Made by a program: the position numbers and the translations under genes. Under the pieces are notes generated by a model, which did no database searches, was not told the origin of the DNA, and was given only the letters and a program-made list of their open reading frames with translations. From assembly GCF_019396345.1 (NCBI RefSeq), contig NZ_JAHKRM010000002.1, positions 248,001-312,000 on the forward strand: a stretch of 64,000 bases of DNA, in the 5' to 3' direction. Positions 43,182 to 52,056 of the stretch are shown here, piece after piece. Position 1 is the stretch's first letter; each line of letters starts with the position of its first letter. Origin of the DNA: Nonomuraea guangzhouensis. Lineage in GTDB: Bacteria; Actinomycetota; Actinomycetes; Streptosporangiales; Streptosporangiaceae.

Positions 43182-44239
43182 TGGACCACACCGCCGCCCC
43201 GCGGGCGGACGTGCGGTGCCCGGTCTGCGAGGCTCCCGTGGTCACCGGCGACGCCTTCTGCGAGGCGTGCGGCCATCCGCTCGGCGCGCCTTCCTGCAGC
43301 TCCTGCGGCGCGCCGGCCGTGGACGCGGACGGCTACTGCGAGCGGTGCGGCCTGCGCCAGCCCACCGGCCGGGACCACACCGAGCTCACGCTCGACAACG
43401 GTACGGCGGGCGTGACCGACAAGGGCCTGCGACGCAGCCGAAACGAGGACGCGATGGCGCTGCTGTCCACGGACACGCGGACCGTCGTCGTGGTCTGCGA
43501 CGGCGTGGGCAGCTCGCCCCGCGCGGACGAGGCGTCGGCGGCCGCCGTGGAGGCGGCGTCCGCCGCCCTGGCCAGGGGTGTGTCCGCCGAGGAGGCGTTC
43601 GACCTGGCCGGGCGGGCCGTGGGCAAGCTGGCCACCTCGGTGGACGACGCCCCTGCCTGCACCTACGTCTCGGCGGTCGTCGAAGGCGGCCGGATCACGC
43701 TCGGCTGGGCGGGCGACTCCCGCGCGTACTGGCTGTCCCCCGGCACCCGACCGGCCGCGAACGATCCGTCCGTCGGCACCCAACCGATCGACGCCGACCC
43801 GACCGCCGGCATCCGACCGGTCAACGCGGGCCTGACCGACGCCGATCCGGTCGACGCCGATGCGACCGCCACCACCCGTCCGGTCGGGGCACATCCGCCC
43901 GCCGGGACCCGACCCGCCGAGCCCGGTCCGCCGCCAGGCGTCCGGCTGACCGGCATCCAGTTGACCGAGGACGACGCCGCGCCCACGGGCGAGATCACCG
44001 CCTGGCTCGGCGCCGACTACGGCGACGTCCGCCCGCACGTCCGCGTGCTGGAGCCGGAGCACCCGGGCCTGCTGCTCGTGTGCAGCGACGGCCTGTGGCG
44101 CTATCTCGACGGCTACACCTTCCCTTCCACCGGCAGCCCCCTGGACATGGCCCGCGTGATGCTGCGGCACGCGCTCGACTCCGGCGGGCAAGACAACGTG
44201 ACCATCGTCCTGATCCCTCTAGGAGACGCACATGGGTGA
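43181..44239 (+). CDS. PP2C-type protein phosphatase with double zinc ribbon
   Basis: 352-residue soluble phosphatase. Residues 1-60 hold two zinc ribbons (CPVCEAPV/FCEACGHP and CSSCGAPA/YCERCGLR). The PP2C domain shows SRNEDAMALL, VVVCDGVGSS, GWAGDSRAYWL, LLLVCSDGLWRYL and DNVTIVLIPL, so metal-binding acidic residues are intact. A Pro/Asp/Thr-rich insert of about 65 residues (near 188-255) replaces the usual loop after GDSRAY. The stop of pknG overlaps its ATG by one base. It probably reverses PknG phosphorylation. GTG at 43172 is a possible alternative start. Confidence 0.92.
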   Translation: MDHTAAPRADVRCPVCEAPVVTGDAFCEACGHPLGAPSCSSCGAPAVDADGYCERCGLRQPTGRDHTELTLDNGTAGVTDKGLRRSRNEDAMALLSTDTRTVVVVCDGVGSSPRADEASAAAVEAASAALARGVSAEEAFDLAGRAVGKLATSVDDAPACTYVSAVVEGGRITLGWAGDSRAYWLSPGTRPAANDPSVGTQPIDADPTAGIRPVNAGLTDADPVDADATATTRPVGAHPPAGTRPAEPGPPPGVRLTGIQLTEDDAAPTGEITAWLGADYGDVRPHVRVLEPEHPGLLLVCSDGLWRYLDGYTFPSTGSPLDMARVMLRHALDSGGQDNVTIVLIPLGDAHG

Positions 44240-45524
44240 CCAGCCCACCTTCACCCTCCACATCGACCAGAACAAGTACCTCCCGATCGACGGGCGCGAG
44301 GTGCACGCCATCCTCACGATCAACTCCACCGGCTCGGTGACCACCACGGCCGCCACCCCGGCCGAGGCCGCGGAAGTGATCATCATCGACACGTCCGGGT
44401 CGATGAGCGGCGGCAAGATCCGCGAGGCCAGGCAGGCGGCCGCGACGGCCGTGCAGACGCTGCGCGACGGCGTCAACTTCGCGGTGATCGCCGGAACCGA
44501 CCGCGCCAGGGTCGTCTACCCGCGCAACCCCCAGCTGGTCAGGGCCAACGCGGCCACCCGGGCCGAGGCGCAGCGGGCCATCGGTCAGCTGTCCGCCGGC
44601 GGCGGCACCTCGATCGGCCAGTGGCTGCACCTGGCCGCCCAGATGCTGTCGGCCCATCCGAACGCGATCAGGCACGCCATCCTGATGACCGACGGCCAGA
44701 ACAACGAGCGCGCCGACGTGTTCGCCGCCGCGCTGGCCCGCTGCGAGGGCGCGTTCGTCTGCGACAGCCTCGGCGTCGGCGACGACTGGGTGCCCGCCGA
44801 GCTGCGCAAGGTCGCCGAGGCGCTGCTGGGTACGTTCGACTTCGTCAGGAACCAGGGCGACCTGGCCGACTTCTTCCGCAAGCTCACCCAGACCTCGATG
44901 AGCAAGACCGTGGCCGAGCTGGTGATGCGGGTGTGGGTGCCGCAGACGGCGACGCTCAAGTGGGTCAAGCAGGTCTCGCCCACGCTGCTCGACCTGACCG
45001 GCAAGCGCACCGACGTGAACCCGCTGACCGGCGACTACCCGACCGGCTCGTGGGGCACCGAGGACCGCGAGTACCACCTGTGCGTCGAGGTGCCGCCCGG
45101 CCAGATCGGCAGCGAGATCCGCGCGGGCTGGGTGAAGCTGCTCCGCCCCGACACCCAGGAGGTCTTCGCCAGCGGCAACGTGCTCGCCCAGTGGACCGAC
45201 GACCTCGCCCAGTCCACCCGGATCAACGGCAAGGTCGCCCACTACACCGGCCAGGCCGAGCTGCACGAGCTGATCCAGGACGGACTGAGCGCCCGCGCGG
45301 CCGGCAACGTCGACCAGGCGACGGCCCAGCTGGCCAAGGCCAAACAGATCGCCGTCGATTCGGGCCGCGAGGACACGGCCAGGCTGCTCGACAAGGTCGT
45401 CGAGGTGGATCCGGCCTCCGGCACGGCCCGGCTGCGCAAGAACGTCGACAAGGCCGACGCCATCGAGCTCGACACGGGCTCGGTACGTACCAGCAGGCTG
45501 CGCAAGGACGGGGAGGGCAGCTGA
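44232..45524 (+). CDS. von Willebrand factor A domain protein
   Basis: 430-residue cytoplasmic protein. The VWA domain at about 45-230 has a complete metal-ion-dependent adhesion site: DTSGSMSGGK, GGGTSIGQW and MTDGQNNE. The C-terminal part is beta-rich and then helical (GNVDQATAQLAKAKQIAVDSGREDTARLLDKV). No signal peptide, so it acts inside the cell, perhaps assembling the kinase/phosphatase/FHA complex (inference). It overlaps the phosphatase gene by 8 nt and its TGA shares one base with the next ATG. Confidence 0.92.
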   Translation: MGDQPTFTLHIDQNKYLPIDGREVHAILTINSTGSVTTTAATPAEAAEVIIIDTSGSMSGGKIREARQAAATAVQTLRDGVNFAVIAGTDRARVVYPRNPQLVRANAATRAEAQRAIGQLSAGGGTSIGQWLHLAAQMLSAHPNAIRHAILMTDGQNNERADVFAAALARCEGAFVCDSLGVGDDWVPAELRKVAEALLGTFDFVRNQGDLADFFRKLTQTSMSKTVAELVMRVWVPQTATLKWVKQVSPTLLDLTGKRTDVNPLTGDYPTGSWGTEDREYHLCVEVPPGQIGSEIRAGWVKLLRPDTQEVFASGNVLAQWTDDLAQSTRINGKVAHYTGQAELHELIQDGLSARAAGNVDQATAQLAKAKQIAVDSGREDTARLLDKVVEVDPASGTARLRKNVDKADAIELDTGSVRTSRLRKDGEGS

Positions 45525-46180
45525 TGGCGACCTGCCCACAGGGCCACGCGTCGGGTGACGACGAATACTGCGACGTCTGCGGCCTCCAGATGGCCGGCTC
45601 CCCGGCACCGGCCGCGGCCACCAGCCCGGCCGGCTCCGCCGCCCCCACCGGCGCCGGGGCCGGGGCCGTGGTGGAGGACTGTCCCGTCTGCCAGACGCCA
45701 CGTGCCGGGCAGTTCTGCGAGGTGTGCGGCCATGACTACTCCGGCACCGCGCCGTCGCTGGCGCCGGTGTCCGGAGCCCGCTGGGAGGCGGTCAGCGCCG
45801 CCGATCGCGCCTACTACGACCAGGTGATCGCCGAGGGCGGTCCCGACGCGCACGTCGTCGCCTTCCCGCCGTACTGTCCCGAGCGGTCCTTCGCGCTGTC
45901 GGGCGAGCAGGTACGCATCGGCCGCCGCAGCCGGGGCCGCGACCTGCGGCCGGAGATCGACCTGACCGGCCCGCCGGAGGACCCGGGCGTGTCCCACCTG
46001 CACGCCGTGCTGCTGGCCCAGCACGACGGCTCATGGACGCTCGTCGACCCGGGCTCCGCCAACGGCACCCAGGTGAACGGCAAGCCGGTCATGGTCAACG
46101 TGCCGGTCCGGGTGGGCGCGGGCGACCGCATCCACCTCGGCGCGTGGACCGTGATCACGATCCGCGAGGGCACACCATGA
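45524..46180 (+). CDS. FHA domain protein with zinc ribbons
   Basis: 218-residue protein. N-terminal zinc ribbons (CPQGHASGDDEYCDVCG and CPVCQTPRAGQFCEVCG) flank an Ala/Pro/Gly linker. FHA domain about 125-216: RIGRRSRGRDLRPEIDL, VSHLHAVLL, DPGSANGTQVNG and GDRIHLGAWTVI. FHA domains bind phosphothreonine, so this is a likely reader of PknG phosphorylation. It is not GarA, since the conserved N-terminal ETT phosphorylation motif is absent. The ATG at 45524 follows GGGGAGGG; longer open frame upstream is antisense-like shadow. Confidence 0.92.
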   Translation: MATCPQGHASGDDEYCDVCGLQMAGSPAPAAATSPAGSAAPTGAGAGAVVEDCPVCQTPRAGQFCEVCGHDYSGTAPSLAPVSGARWEAVSAADRAYYDQVIAEGGPDAHVVAFPPYCPERSFALSGEQVRIGRRSRGRDLRPEIDLTGPPEDPGVSHLHAVLLAQHDGSWTLVDPGSANGTQVNGKPVMVNVPVRVGAGDRIHLGAWTVITIREGTP

Positions 46181-46257
46181 CCGCGGTCACAAGGACCGCC
46201 GCCGTCACCGCCGTCACAAGGACCGCCGTCGTCACCAGCCATGAGGGGGCGCCATGA
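46177..46257 (+). CDS. 26-codon micro-ORF between FHA and GlnX genes
   Basis: ATG overlaps the FHA stop (ATGA) and its own TGA overlaps the GlnX start (ATGA), so a ribosome could pass through all three. The peptide is two near-identical 9-residue repeats (VTRTAAVTA, VTRTAVVTS) plus SHEGAP; the DNA repeat period is 27 bp. It may be a real peptide or only a coupling device created by a duplication. GGGGGC before the GlnX ATG lies inside it. Confidence 0.45.
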   Translation: MTAVTRTAAVTAVTRTAVVTSHEGAP

Positions 46258-47642
46258 CCATCGTCCAGGCCGGCCGGCCCGGTCAGGCCGTGCCGGCCCC
46301 GCCGGGGACCCCGGCTCCGGCGCGCCGGAGCGTGCCTGGCCGGATCCGCGTCATCTCCGGCATCACCGTGGCCTCCCTGGCGCTGCTCTTCGCCGCGCTG
46401 GCGGCCGGGAGCACGAGCGCGCGCGACGGGCTGACGGTGATCGGCCGCGACGCGGGCCCGCAGGTCGTCGCCACCGCCGGCCTGTATCTCGGGCTGAGCG
46501 ACATGGACGCGCAGGTCGCCGACGCCCTGCTGATGGGCAAGGAGTACGGCCCCCAGCGCCAGGCCGCCATCGCCCAGTACGAACGCCGGCGCTCCGAGGC
46601 CAACCAGGCGCTGCTGAAGGCGTTCGAGCTGTCCGGCGACAACCCGGCCGAGCGGCAGACCGTCCAGTCCGTGCTCGACGGCCTCGGCCGCTACGAGCGG
46701 CTGGCCGGGCAGGCGCTGCTGCTCGACACCCAGGCCGATCACCCGGCCGGCCCGCCGCCGCAGAAGGTGGTCGAGGTGTACCGGCAGGCCACCGACCTGA
46801 TGCGGCTGGTCCTGCTCCCCCAGGCCTACAACCTGACGCTGGAGAGCGGCACGATCGTGCGGCGCACCTATGACGAGAAGAGCGTCATGGTGCCGACCGT
46901 ACGGTTCGCGGTGATCGTGGCCGGGCTGCTGGCGCTGAGCTGCCTGATCTGGCTGCAGGTCTTCCTGGCGCGGCGCTTCCGCCGGGTGTTCGGGCCGGCG
47001 CTGCTGGCCGCGACCGTCGTGACCATCGTCGCGCTGGTCGCCGGGGTGAACGTGCTCGGCCGGGATCTGCAGGAGCTGCGCACCGCCAAGGCCGACGGCT
47101 TCGACTCGGTGCTCACGCTGGCCAGGGCCCGCGCGATCAGTAACAGCCTGCACGGCGACCAGAGCCGGTTCCTGCTCGACAAGGGCCGGGCCGACACCTA
47201 CGAGCACACCTTCCTCGACAAGTCGCAGTCGGTGATCTACCTGGAGGCGGGCAACCTCGACGGCTACCAGGCCAAGGTGGCGCAGGGCGCCAAGCACTTC
47301 CTCGGCCTGCTGGGCACCGAGCTCGGCGGCAGCGACGGCGAGCGGGCGCTCGACGCGTACACCCGCTTCCAGGACGCCGACGCCAAGTTCCGCGCCCTGG
47401 CCGCCAGTGGTCAGGCCAGTGAGGCCGTGTCGGCCCGGCTGGGGACGGTCCGCGAGTCCTTCGACGCCTACGACAAGGCGCTGCTGAAACTCGCCGAGCA
47501 GCATGAGGCCGTGTTCAAGCGGGCCACGGACGCCGGCGAGAGCGCGCTCGACAACCTGTGGCGGCTGCTCCCGTTCGCGATCGGCGGCCTCGGCCTGCTG
47601 GTCATCGCCGGGGTGTGGCCACGGCTGAAGGAGTATCGATGA
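46254..47642 (+). CDS. glnX: GlnX-like four-span membrane protein
   Basis: 462-residue membrane protein. Predicted spans are near residues 32-52, 218-238, 243-265 and 438-456, giving two extracellular helical regions of about 160 residues each. The cytoplasmic N-terminus is Pro-rich, the C-terminus is short (WPRLKEYR). This topology matches GlnX of the mycobacterial glnH-glnX-pknG system, which passes the GlnH signal to PknG. It lies directly before the GlnH-like gene with ATGA overlap. Sequence identity to GlnX itself cannot be judged here; the assignment rests on topology and operon. Confidence 0.82.
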   Translation: MTIVQAGRPGQAVPAPPGTPAPARRSVPGRIRVISGITVASLALLFAALAAGSTSARDGLTVIGRDAGPQVVATAGLYLGLSDMDAQVADALLMGKEYGPQRQAAIAQYERRRSEANQALLKAFELSGDNPAERQTVQSVLDGLGRYERLAGQALLLDTQADHPAGPPPQKVVEVYRQATDLMRLVLLPQAYNLTLESGTIVRRTYDEKSVMVPTVRFAVIVAGLLALSCLIWLQVFLARRFRRVFGPALLAATVVTIVALVAGVNVLGRDLQELRTAKADGFDSVLTLARARAISNSLHGDQSRFLLDKGRADTYEHTFLDKSQSVIYLEAGNLDGYQAKVAQGAKHFLGLLGTELGGSDGERALDAYTRFQDADAKFRALAASGQASEAVSARLGTVRESFDAYDKALLKLAEQHEAVFKRATDAGESALDNLWRLLPFAIGGLGLLVIAGVWPRLKEYR

Positions 47643-48448
47643 AGCGGCTGCTACCCGCGGTGCTGGCCCTGACGGCACTGCTCGCCGGGGGGTGCGGCAT
47701 GGGCGGCCAGGAGTCGATCGAGTCCAAGGACAAGATCGTCATCGGGGTCCGCACCGACCTGCCGTCGGTCGGCGCGCGCAAGGCCGACGGCACCTTCGAG
47801 GGCTTCGACGTGGACGTGGCCCGCTACATCGCCCAGAAGCTCGGCAAGGACTTCGAGTTCATCCCGGTGCTGGCGGCCGACCGGGAGAAGGTCCTGGTCG
47901 ACGGCAAGGCCGACCTGGTGCTGGCCACGTACACGATCAGCCAGGACCGCAAGTCGAAGGTCCTGTTCGCCGGGCCGTACCACATCTCCTACCAGGACAT
48001 CCTGGTACGCCCGGACGAGCCGTCGATCGGAAACGTCCGCGACCTCAAGGGCCGCAAGATCTGCCAGGTGCAGGGCTCGAACGCGGCGCAGCGGGTCGTG
48101 GAGGAGCGCAAGGTGGCCGCGCAGGTGGTGCCGGTAAGCGACTACGCGGCCTGTATGGCGGCGCTCAAGGACCACCGGGTGGACGCGATCACCACCAACG
48201 ACGTCATCCTGGCCGGGCTGGCCATCAAGGACGGCAGCGGGCTGCGCCTGGTCAACGCCCAGTTCAACGAGCAGCGGACCGGGGTCGGCATGCACAAGGG
48301 CGACGTCGCGGGCTGCGAGGCGGTCAACCGGGCGATCACCACCATGTACCAGGACGGGACGGCCTCGAAGCTGCTGCACAAGTGGTTCGGCAAGGCCGGC
48401 CTGAACCTCAGCACCATCGCGGTCCCCCAGTTCGAGGGCTGTTCGTAA
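47639..48448 (+). CDS. glnH: GlnH-like amino-acid-binding lipoprotein
   Basis: 269-residue extracellular solute-binding protein, family 3. Signal peptide with lipobox LAGGC (C19). Domain hallmarks: DKIVIGVRTDLPSVGARKADGTFEGFDVDVARYIAQKLG, FAGPYHISYQDILVRPDE and LKGRKICQVQGSNAAQRV, typical for glutamate/aspartate binders. No permease or ATPase gene is linked, so it acts as a sensor rather than a transporter component, as described for GlnH of M. tuberculosis. Last gene of the operon; a 19-bp hairpin follows its stop. Confidence 0.92.
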   Translation: MKRLLPAVLALTALLAGGCGMGGQESIESKDKIVIGVRTDLPSVGARKADGTFEGFDVDVARYIAQKLGKDFEFIPVLAADREKVLVDGKADLVLATYTISQDRKSKVLFAGPYHISYQDILVRPDEPSIGNVRDLKGRKICQVQGSNAAQRVVEERKVAAQVVPVSDYAACMAALKDHRVDAITTNDVILAGLAIKDGSGLRLVNAQFNEQRTGVGMHKGDVAGCEAVNRAITTMYQDGTASKLLHKWFGKAGLNLSTIAVPQFEGCS

Positions 48449-48488
48449 GAACGGCGGGCCCGGGGAACTCCCCGGGCCCGCCGTTCTT
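48447..48488. terminator. Bidirectional terminator between glnH and sigA
   Basis: Perfect 19-bp GC-rich stem (48447-48465 with 48470-48488) and a 4-nt loop, overlapping the glnH stop codon and 12 nt from the convergent sigA stop. It ends with TT on one side and AA on the other, usable by both genes. Confidence 0.88.
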
Positions 48489-48499
48489 CGCCGCAAGAG

Positions 48500-49648
48500 T
48501 CAATCCAGATAGTCGCGGAGCATCTGCGCCCTGGTCGGGTGGCGGAGCTTGGCCAGCGTCTTCGACTCGATCTGCCGGATGCGCTCCCTGGTGACGCCGA
48601 ACTCCCTGCCCACCTCCTCCAGTGTGCGCGGATGCCCGTCGGCCAGGCCGAAGCGGAGCTGGATGATGCGCTGCTCGCGGTCCGACAGCGTCGCCAGGAT
48701 GTCGTCGAGCTGGTCCTGCAGCATGATGAAGGCCGCCGCCTCCATGGGCACGACCGCGTCGGCGTCCTCGATGAAATCGCCGAGGTCGGAGTCTTCCTCA
48801 CCGATCGGCGACTGCAGTGACACCGGCTCCTGGGCGATGCGCTGGATCTCCACCACGCGATCGACCGGGAGATCCATCTCCTTGGCGATCTCCTCGGGCG
48901 CGGGTTCGCGCCCCAGGTCCTGGTGGAGCTGTCGCTGCACTCTGACGAGCTTGTTGATCGTCTCCACCATGTGCACCGGAATGCGAATGGTGCGCGCCTG
49001 GTCGGCTATCGCCCGCGTGATCGCCTGCCGGATCCACCACGTGGCATAAGTGGAGAACTTGTATCCCTTGGTGTAGTCGAACTTCTCGACCGCGCGGATG
49101 AGCCCGAGGTTGCCTTCCTGGATGAGGTCCAGGAAGAGCATTCCACGACCCACATAACGCTTGGCGATCGAGACGACGAGCCTGAGATTGGCCTCGATGA
49201 GGCGCTGTTTCGCCCGGGTTCCCTGCCAGACGAGCTCCCTGAACTCAGGGAAGGCCAACCGCGAGACCCCACTGGCCAGCTTGTCCTCGGCGAACAGACC
49301 CGCTTCGATCGACTTGGCGAGCTCCACCTCCTCTTCGGCTGTGAGCAGCGGCACCCGGCCGATCTCCCGCAGGTAGATACGGACAAGATCGCTGGTCGGG
49401 GCCCGCTTGCCTACGTCTTCCTCGTCGGCGCGGGTGGTCTCTTCCTCTCCCTGGGGTTCGAGAACCTCCACGCCGTTCTCCGCGAGCATCCGCACGACGC
49501 GTTCCAACGCGTCGGACGGGAGCTCTGAGCGGTCAAGCGCGGCTGCGACGTCATCGACGGTTACGCTTCCGCGCTCCCTTCCCTTAGCGACGAGGTCCGC
49601 CACTTGATCTACGGATGGCGGTCCACTTGGCAGTACCGATGCACCCAC
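48500..49648 (-). CDS. sigA: RNA polymerase principal-type sigma factor (RpoD/SigA)
   Basis: 382-residue group 1/2 sigma factor. Region 1.1-like N-terminus ([26 protein letters not shown]), region 1.2 ([26 protein letters not shown]), region 2 ([60 protein letters not shown]), region 3 and region 4.2 ([30 protein letters not shown]). It lacks the long acidic N-terminal extension of Streptomyces HrdB. Location downstream of dnaG and dgt supports the principal factor. GTG start at 49648 has no ribosome site. The preceding 372 bp are non-coding. Confidence 0.93.
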   Translation of the reverse strand: MGASVLPSGPPSVDQVADLVAKGRERGSVTVDDVAAALDRSELPSDALERVVRMLAENGVEVLEPQGEEETTRADEEDVGKRAPTSDLVRIYLREIGRVPLLTAEEEVELAKSIEAGLFAEDKLASGVSRLAFPEFRELVWQGTRAKQRLIEANLRLVVSIAKRYVGRGMLFLDLIQEGNLGLIRAVEKFDYTKGYKFSTYATWWIRQAITRAIADQARTIRIPVHMVETINKLVRVQRQLHQDLGREPAPEEIAKEMDLPVDRVVEIQRIAQEPVSLQSPIGEEDSDLGDFIEDADAVVPMEAAAFIMLQDQLDDILATLSDREQRIIQLRFGLADGHPRTLEEVGREFGVTRERIRQIESKTLAKLRHPTRAQMLRDYLD

Positions 49649-50020
49649 GGGACACAGTCTGCAGTATTGGTTCCGTAAAATGGCAGACCCATTTTTGTAA
49701 CCGAAGGTAAGGCCGTGACCCTTACCAAAACGAGATCGCTTTAAGGTTTGGCGGGACTTTGATCAGGAAAGTAAAGTCCATTACGCGGTCGAGTAAGGCG
49801 CGTCCGGCCCGGGGTTGTCGCCGGTCGCATGGCGCAGCCTGCCCGGATACGGATTGACTCCGAGGTCCGGCGGGGCGCGTGAAGGATTCCGCCACCGTCA
49901 TCTGGATTCAACAAGTTCCCGACATCTTCTGGTCACCAGCTCTTGAACAAGCCGTTACGGGGCCCCATTCGCGGCCGACGGCGTGGGCAAAGCGGGTGCT
50001 CACATCCCCGCCGAAAACCC
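49649..50020 (-). promoter_or_regulatory. 372-bp non-coding region upstream of sigA
   Basis: No gene is seen. Two inverted repeats occur: GGTAAGG/CCTTACC at 49706-49712 and 49720-49726, and GGACTTT/AAAGTCC at 49754-49760 and 49773-49779. The part nearest sigA is less GC-rich than the surroundings, as expected for a promoter, but I cannot identify convincing -35/-10 boxes. sigA therefore probably has its own regulated transcription, separate from dnaG. Confidence 0.5.
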
Positions 50021-51862
50021 TCAGCTGCCCGCGGCCCGGTCCCGGAGGACCCTGCGCTGCTGCTCCAGCGCCACCAATTCGCCGAACAGCCGGTTGTAGT
50101 CCTGCTGCTCGTCCACCGGGTTGAGCCGCTGGATGCGCGACTTGACCTGAGCGATCGCCCGGTCGACCGCGATGGCCTCGATCGCCGCCAGCATGGCCGC
50201 CCCGTAGCGCTCCTCGGTGTGCGAGTCGGCCCGGATCGCCTCGACCGCGAACCGGGTCACCAGCGCCCGCGTCACCTCGTCGTGACACTGCTCCAGGAGC
50301 CGGTCGACCCACTCCCGGCCGCCGTGGCCGGCCGACGCGGCGCCCCCCGCCGCGGTGATCACCTGGTGCACGAGGACATGGTCGGGCGCGGTGAACGCCC
50401 GCGGGTCGAGCGCGTCGAAGCGGGGGCCGAGCAGCGCGGGCCGCTGGATGGCCAGTTTGAGCAGCTCGCCCTCGACCCGCACGTTGGGATCGACGGGCGC
50501 GGCCTTCGGCGCCCGCTGCGGGCGGCCCTGCTGGGCCCCGCCGACCTCGGCGATGCGCTGCATGACGAACCGCTCGTCCATGAAGCCGAGCCACCGGTCG
50601 AGGTCGATCGCGTAGCGCTTGCGCAGGCCGACGTCCTTGATCCCGGCCACGATCGGCGCCGCCGCGTCGAGCGCGGCGATCTTGCCCTCGTTGCTGCGCA
50701 GGTCGTAGCGGCTGATCGTGCTGCGGATGGCGAACTGGAACAGCGGCTCGCGGCTGGCGATCAGGTCGCGCACGGCCGCGTCGCCCTGCTTGACGCGCAG
50801 GTCGCACGGGTCGAGCCCGTCGGGCTGCACGGCCACGTAGGTCTGGGTGACGAACTTCTGCTCGTCGGCGAACGCCCGCAGCGCCGCCTTCTGCCCGGCC
50901 GCGTCGCCGTCGAAGGTGAAGATCACCTCGCCGCGGAACTCCGCCTGGTCGAGCAGGAAGCGCCGCAGGATCTTGATGTGCTCCTCGCCGAACGACGTGC
51001 CGCAGGTGGCGACCGCCGTCGGCACCCCCGCCAGGTGGCAGGCCATGACGTCGGTGTAGCCCTCGACGATCACCGCCTGGGACCGCTTGGAGATCTCCCG
51101 CTTGGCCAGGTCGATGCCGTAGAGCACCTGGCTCTTCTTGTAGAGCGGGGAATCAGGGGTGTTGAGATATTTCGGCCCGTCGTCGGAGTCGAGCAGCTTG
51201 CGCGCCCCGAACCCGATCACGTCGCCCGTCGCATCACGGATCGGCCAGATCAGCCGCCCGCGGAACCGGTCCATCGGCCCGCGGCGCCCCTCCTTGGCCA
51301 GCCCGCCCTTGACGATCTCCTCGGCGGTGAAGCCGCGCCCCATGAGATGCCGGGCCAGCGCCTCCCACTCGTTGGGCGCGTAGCCCACGCCGAACAACTC
51401 GGCGTCGGCCCGCTCGAACCCCCGCTCCGACAGGAACCGCCGCCCGGGCGCGGCGTCCGGGCCGAGCAGCTTGTCGGCGTAGAACTCGGCGGCGGCCTTG
51501 TGCGCCTCGATCAGCCGGGCCCGCTCACCGTGGTCGCGCCGCGGCATGTAGCCGCCCTGCTCGTACTGCAACTGGATGCCGGCCCGCTGCGCCAGCCGCT
51601 CGACCGCCTCGCCGAACGTCAGGTGCTCGATCTTCTCGACGAACGTGATGACGTCGCCGCCCTCACTGCAGCCGAAGCAGAAGTACATGCCGCGCTCGGG
51701 CGTCACGTTGAAGGACGGGCTCTTCTCATCGTGGAACGGGCACAACCCCTTGAGGTTGCCGCCCCCCGCGTTGCGCAACTGGATGTGCTCGCCGATCACA
51801 TCGGCGATGGGTGATCGCTCACGAACGAGCGCGATGTCGACGTCACGGATCCGGCCAGCCAC
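50021..51862 (-). CDS. dnaG: DNA primase
   Basis: 613-residue primase that makes RNA primers at the replication fork. Zinc site C41, H44, C62, C65 (LCPFHDEKSPSF, YFCFGCSEGGD). Catalytic core with RFRGRLIWPIRD and GFGARKLLD; Toprim motifs AVIVEGYTDVMACHLAG and FTFDGDAAGQKAAL. The C-terminal helicase-binding domain runs from about 480 to 613. GTG start at 51862 reads MAGRIRDVDIALVRERSPI, typical for the family. Lies between dgt-side genes and sigA, the standard actinobacterial arrangement, although the M23-like and flavoprotein genes are inserted between dgt and dnaG. Confidence 0.97.
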   Translation of the reverse strand: MAGRIRDVDIALVRERSPIADVIGEHIQLRNAGGGNLKGLCPFHDEKSPSFNVTPERGMYFCFGCSEGGDVITFVEKIEHLTFGEAVERLAQRAGIQLQYEQGGYMPRRDHGERARLIEAHKAAAEFYADKLLGPDAAPGRRFLSERGFERADAELFGVGYAPNEWEALARHLMGRGFTAEEIVKGGLAKEGRRGPMDRFRGRLIWPIRDATGDVIGFGARKLLDSDDGPKYLNTPDSPLYKKSQVLYGIDLAKREISKRSQAVIVEGYTDVMACHLAGVPTAVATCGTSFGEEHIKILRRFLLDQAEFRGEVIFTFDGDAAGQKAALRAFADEQKFVTQTYVAVQPDGLDPCDLRVKQGDAAVRDLIASREPLFQFAIRSTISRYDLRSNEGKIAALDAAAPIVAGIKDVGLRKRYAIDLDRWLGFMDERFVMQRIAEVGGAQQGRPQRAPKAAPVDPNVRVEGELLKLAIQRPALLGPRFDALDPRAFTAPDHVLVHQVITAAGGAASAGHGGREWVDRLLEQCHDEVTRALVTRFAVEAIRADSHTEERYGAAMLAAIEAIAVDRAIAQVKSRIQRLNPVDEQQDYNRLFGELVALEQQRRVLRDRAAGS

Positions 51863-52056
51863 GCCGGTGAGTCTATTCCCGCGCTACGACAACCGGCCCC
51901 ACCCGGGCTCATGACTGCCCTCCGTGAGGTGACGGTGACCTGCTGGTAAGGGGATGTCACCGTCGAGTCGCGAATGGGGGAAATATGTCGGTAGCACGTC
52001 CCCGGTCGGCTACAAAGGTAAATGTTTGCGGTGGAACATCGACACGGGTGGAGATC

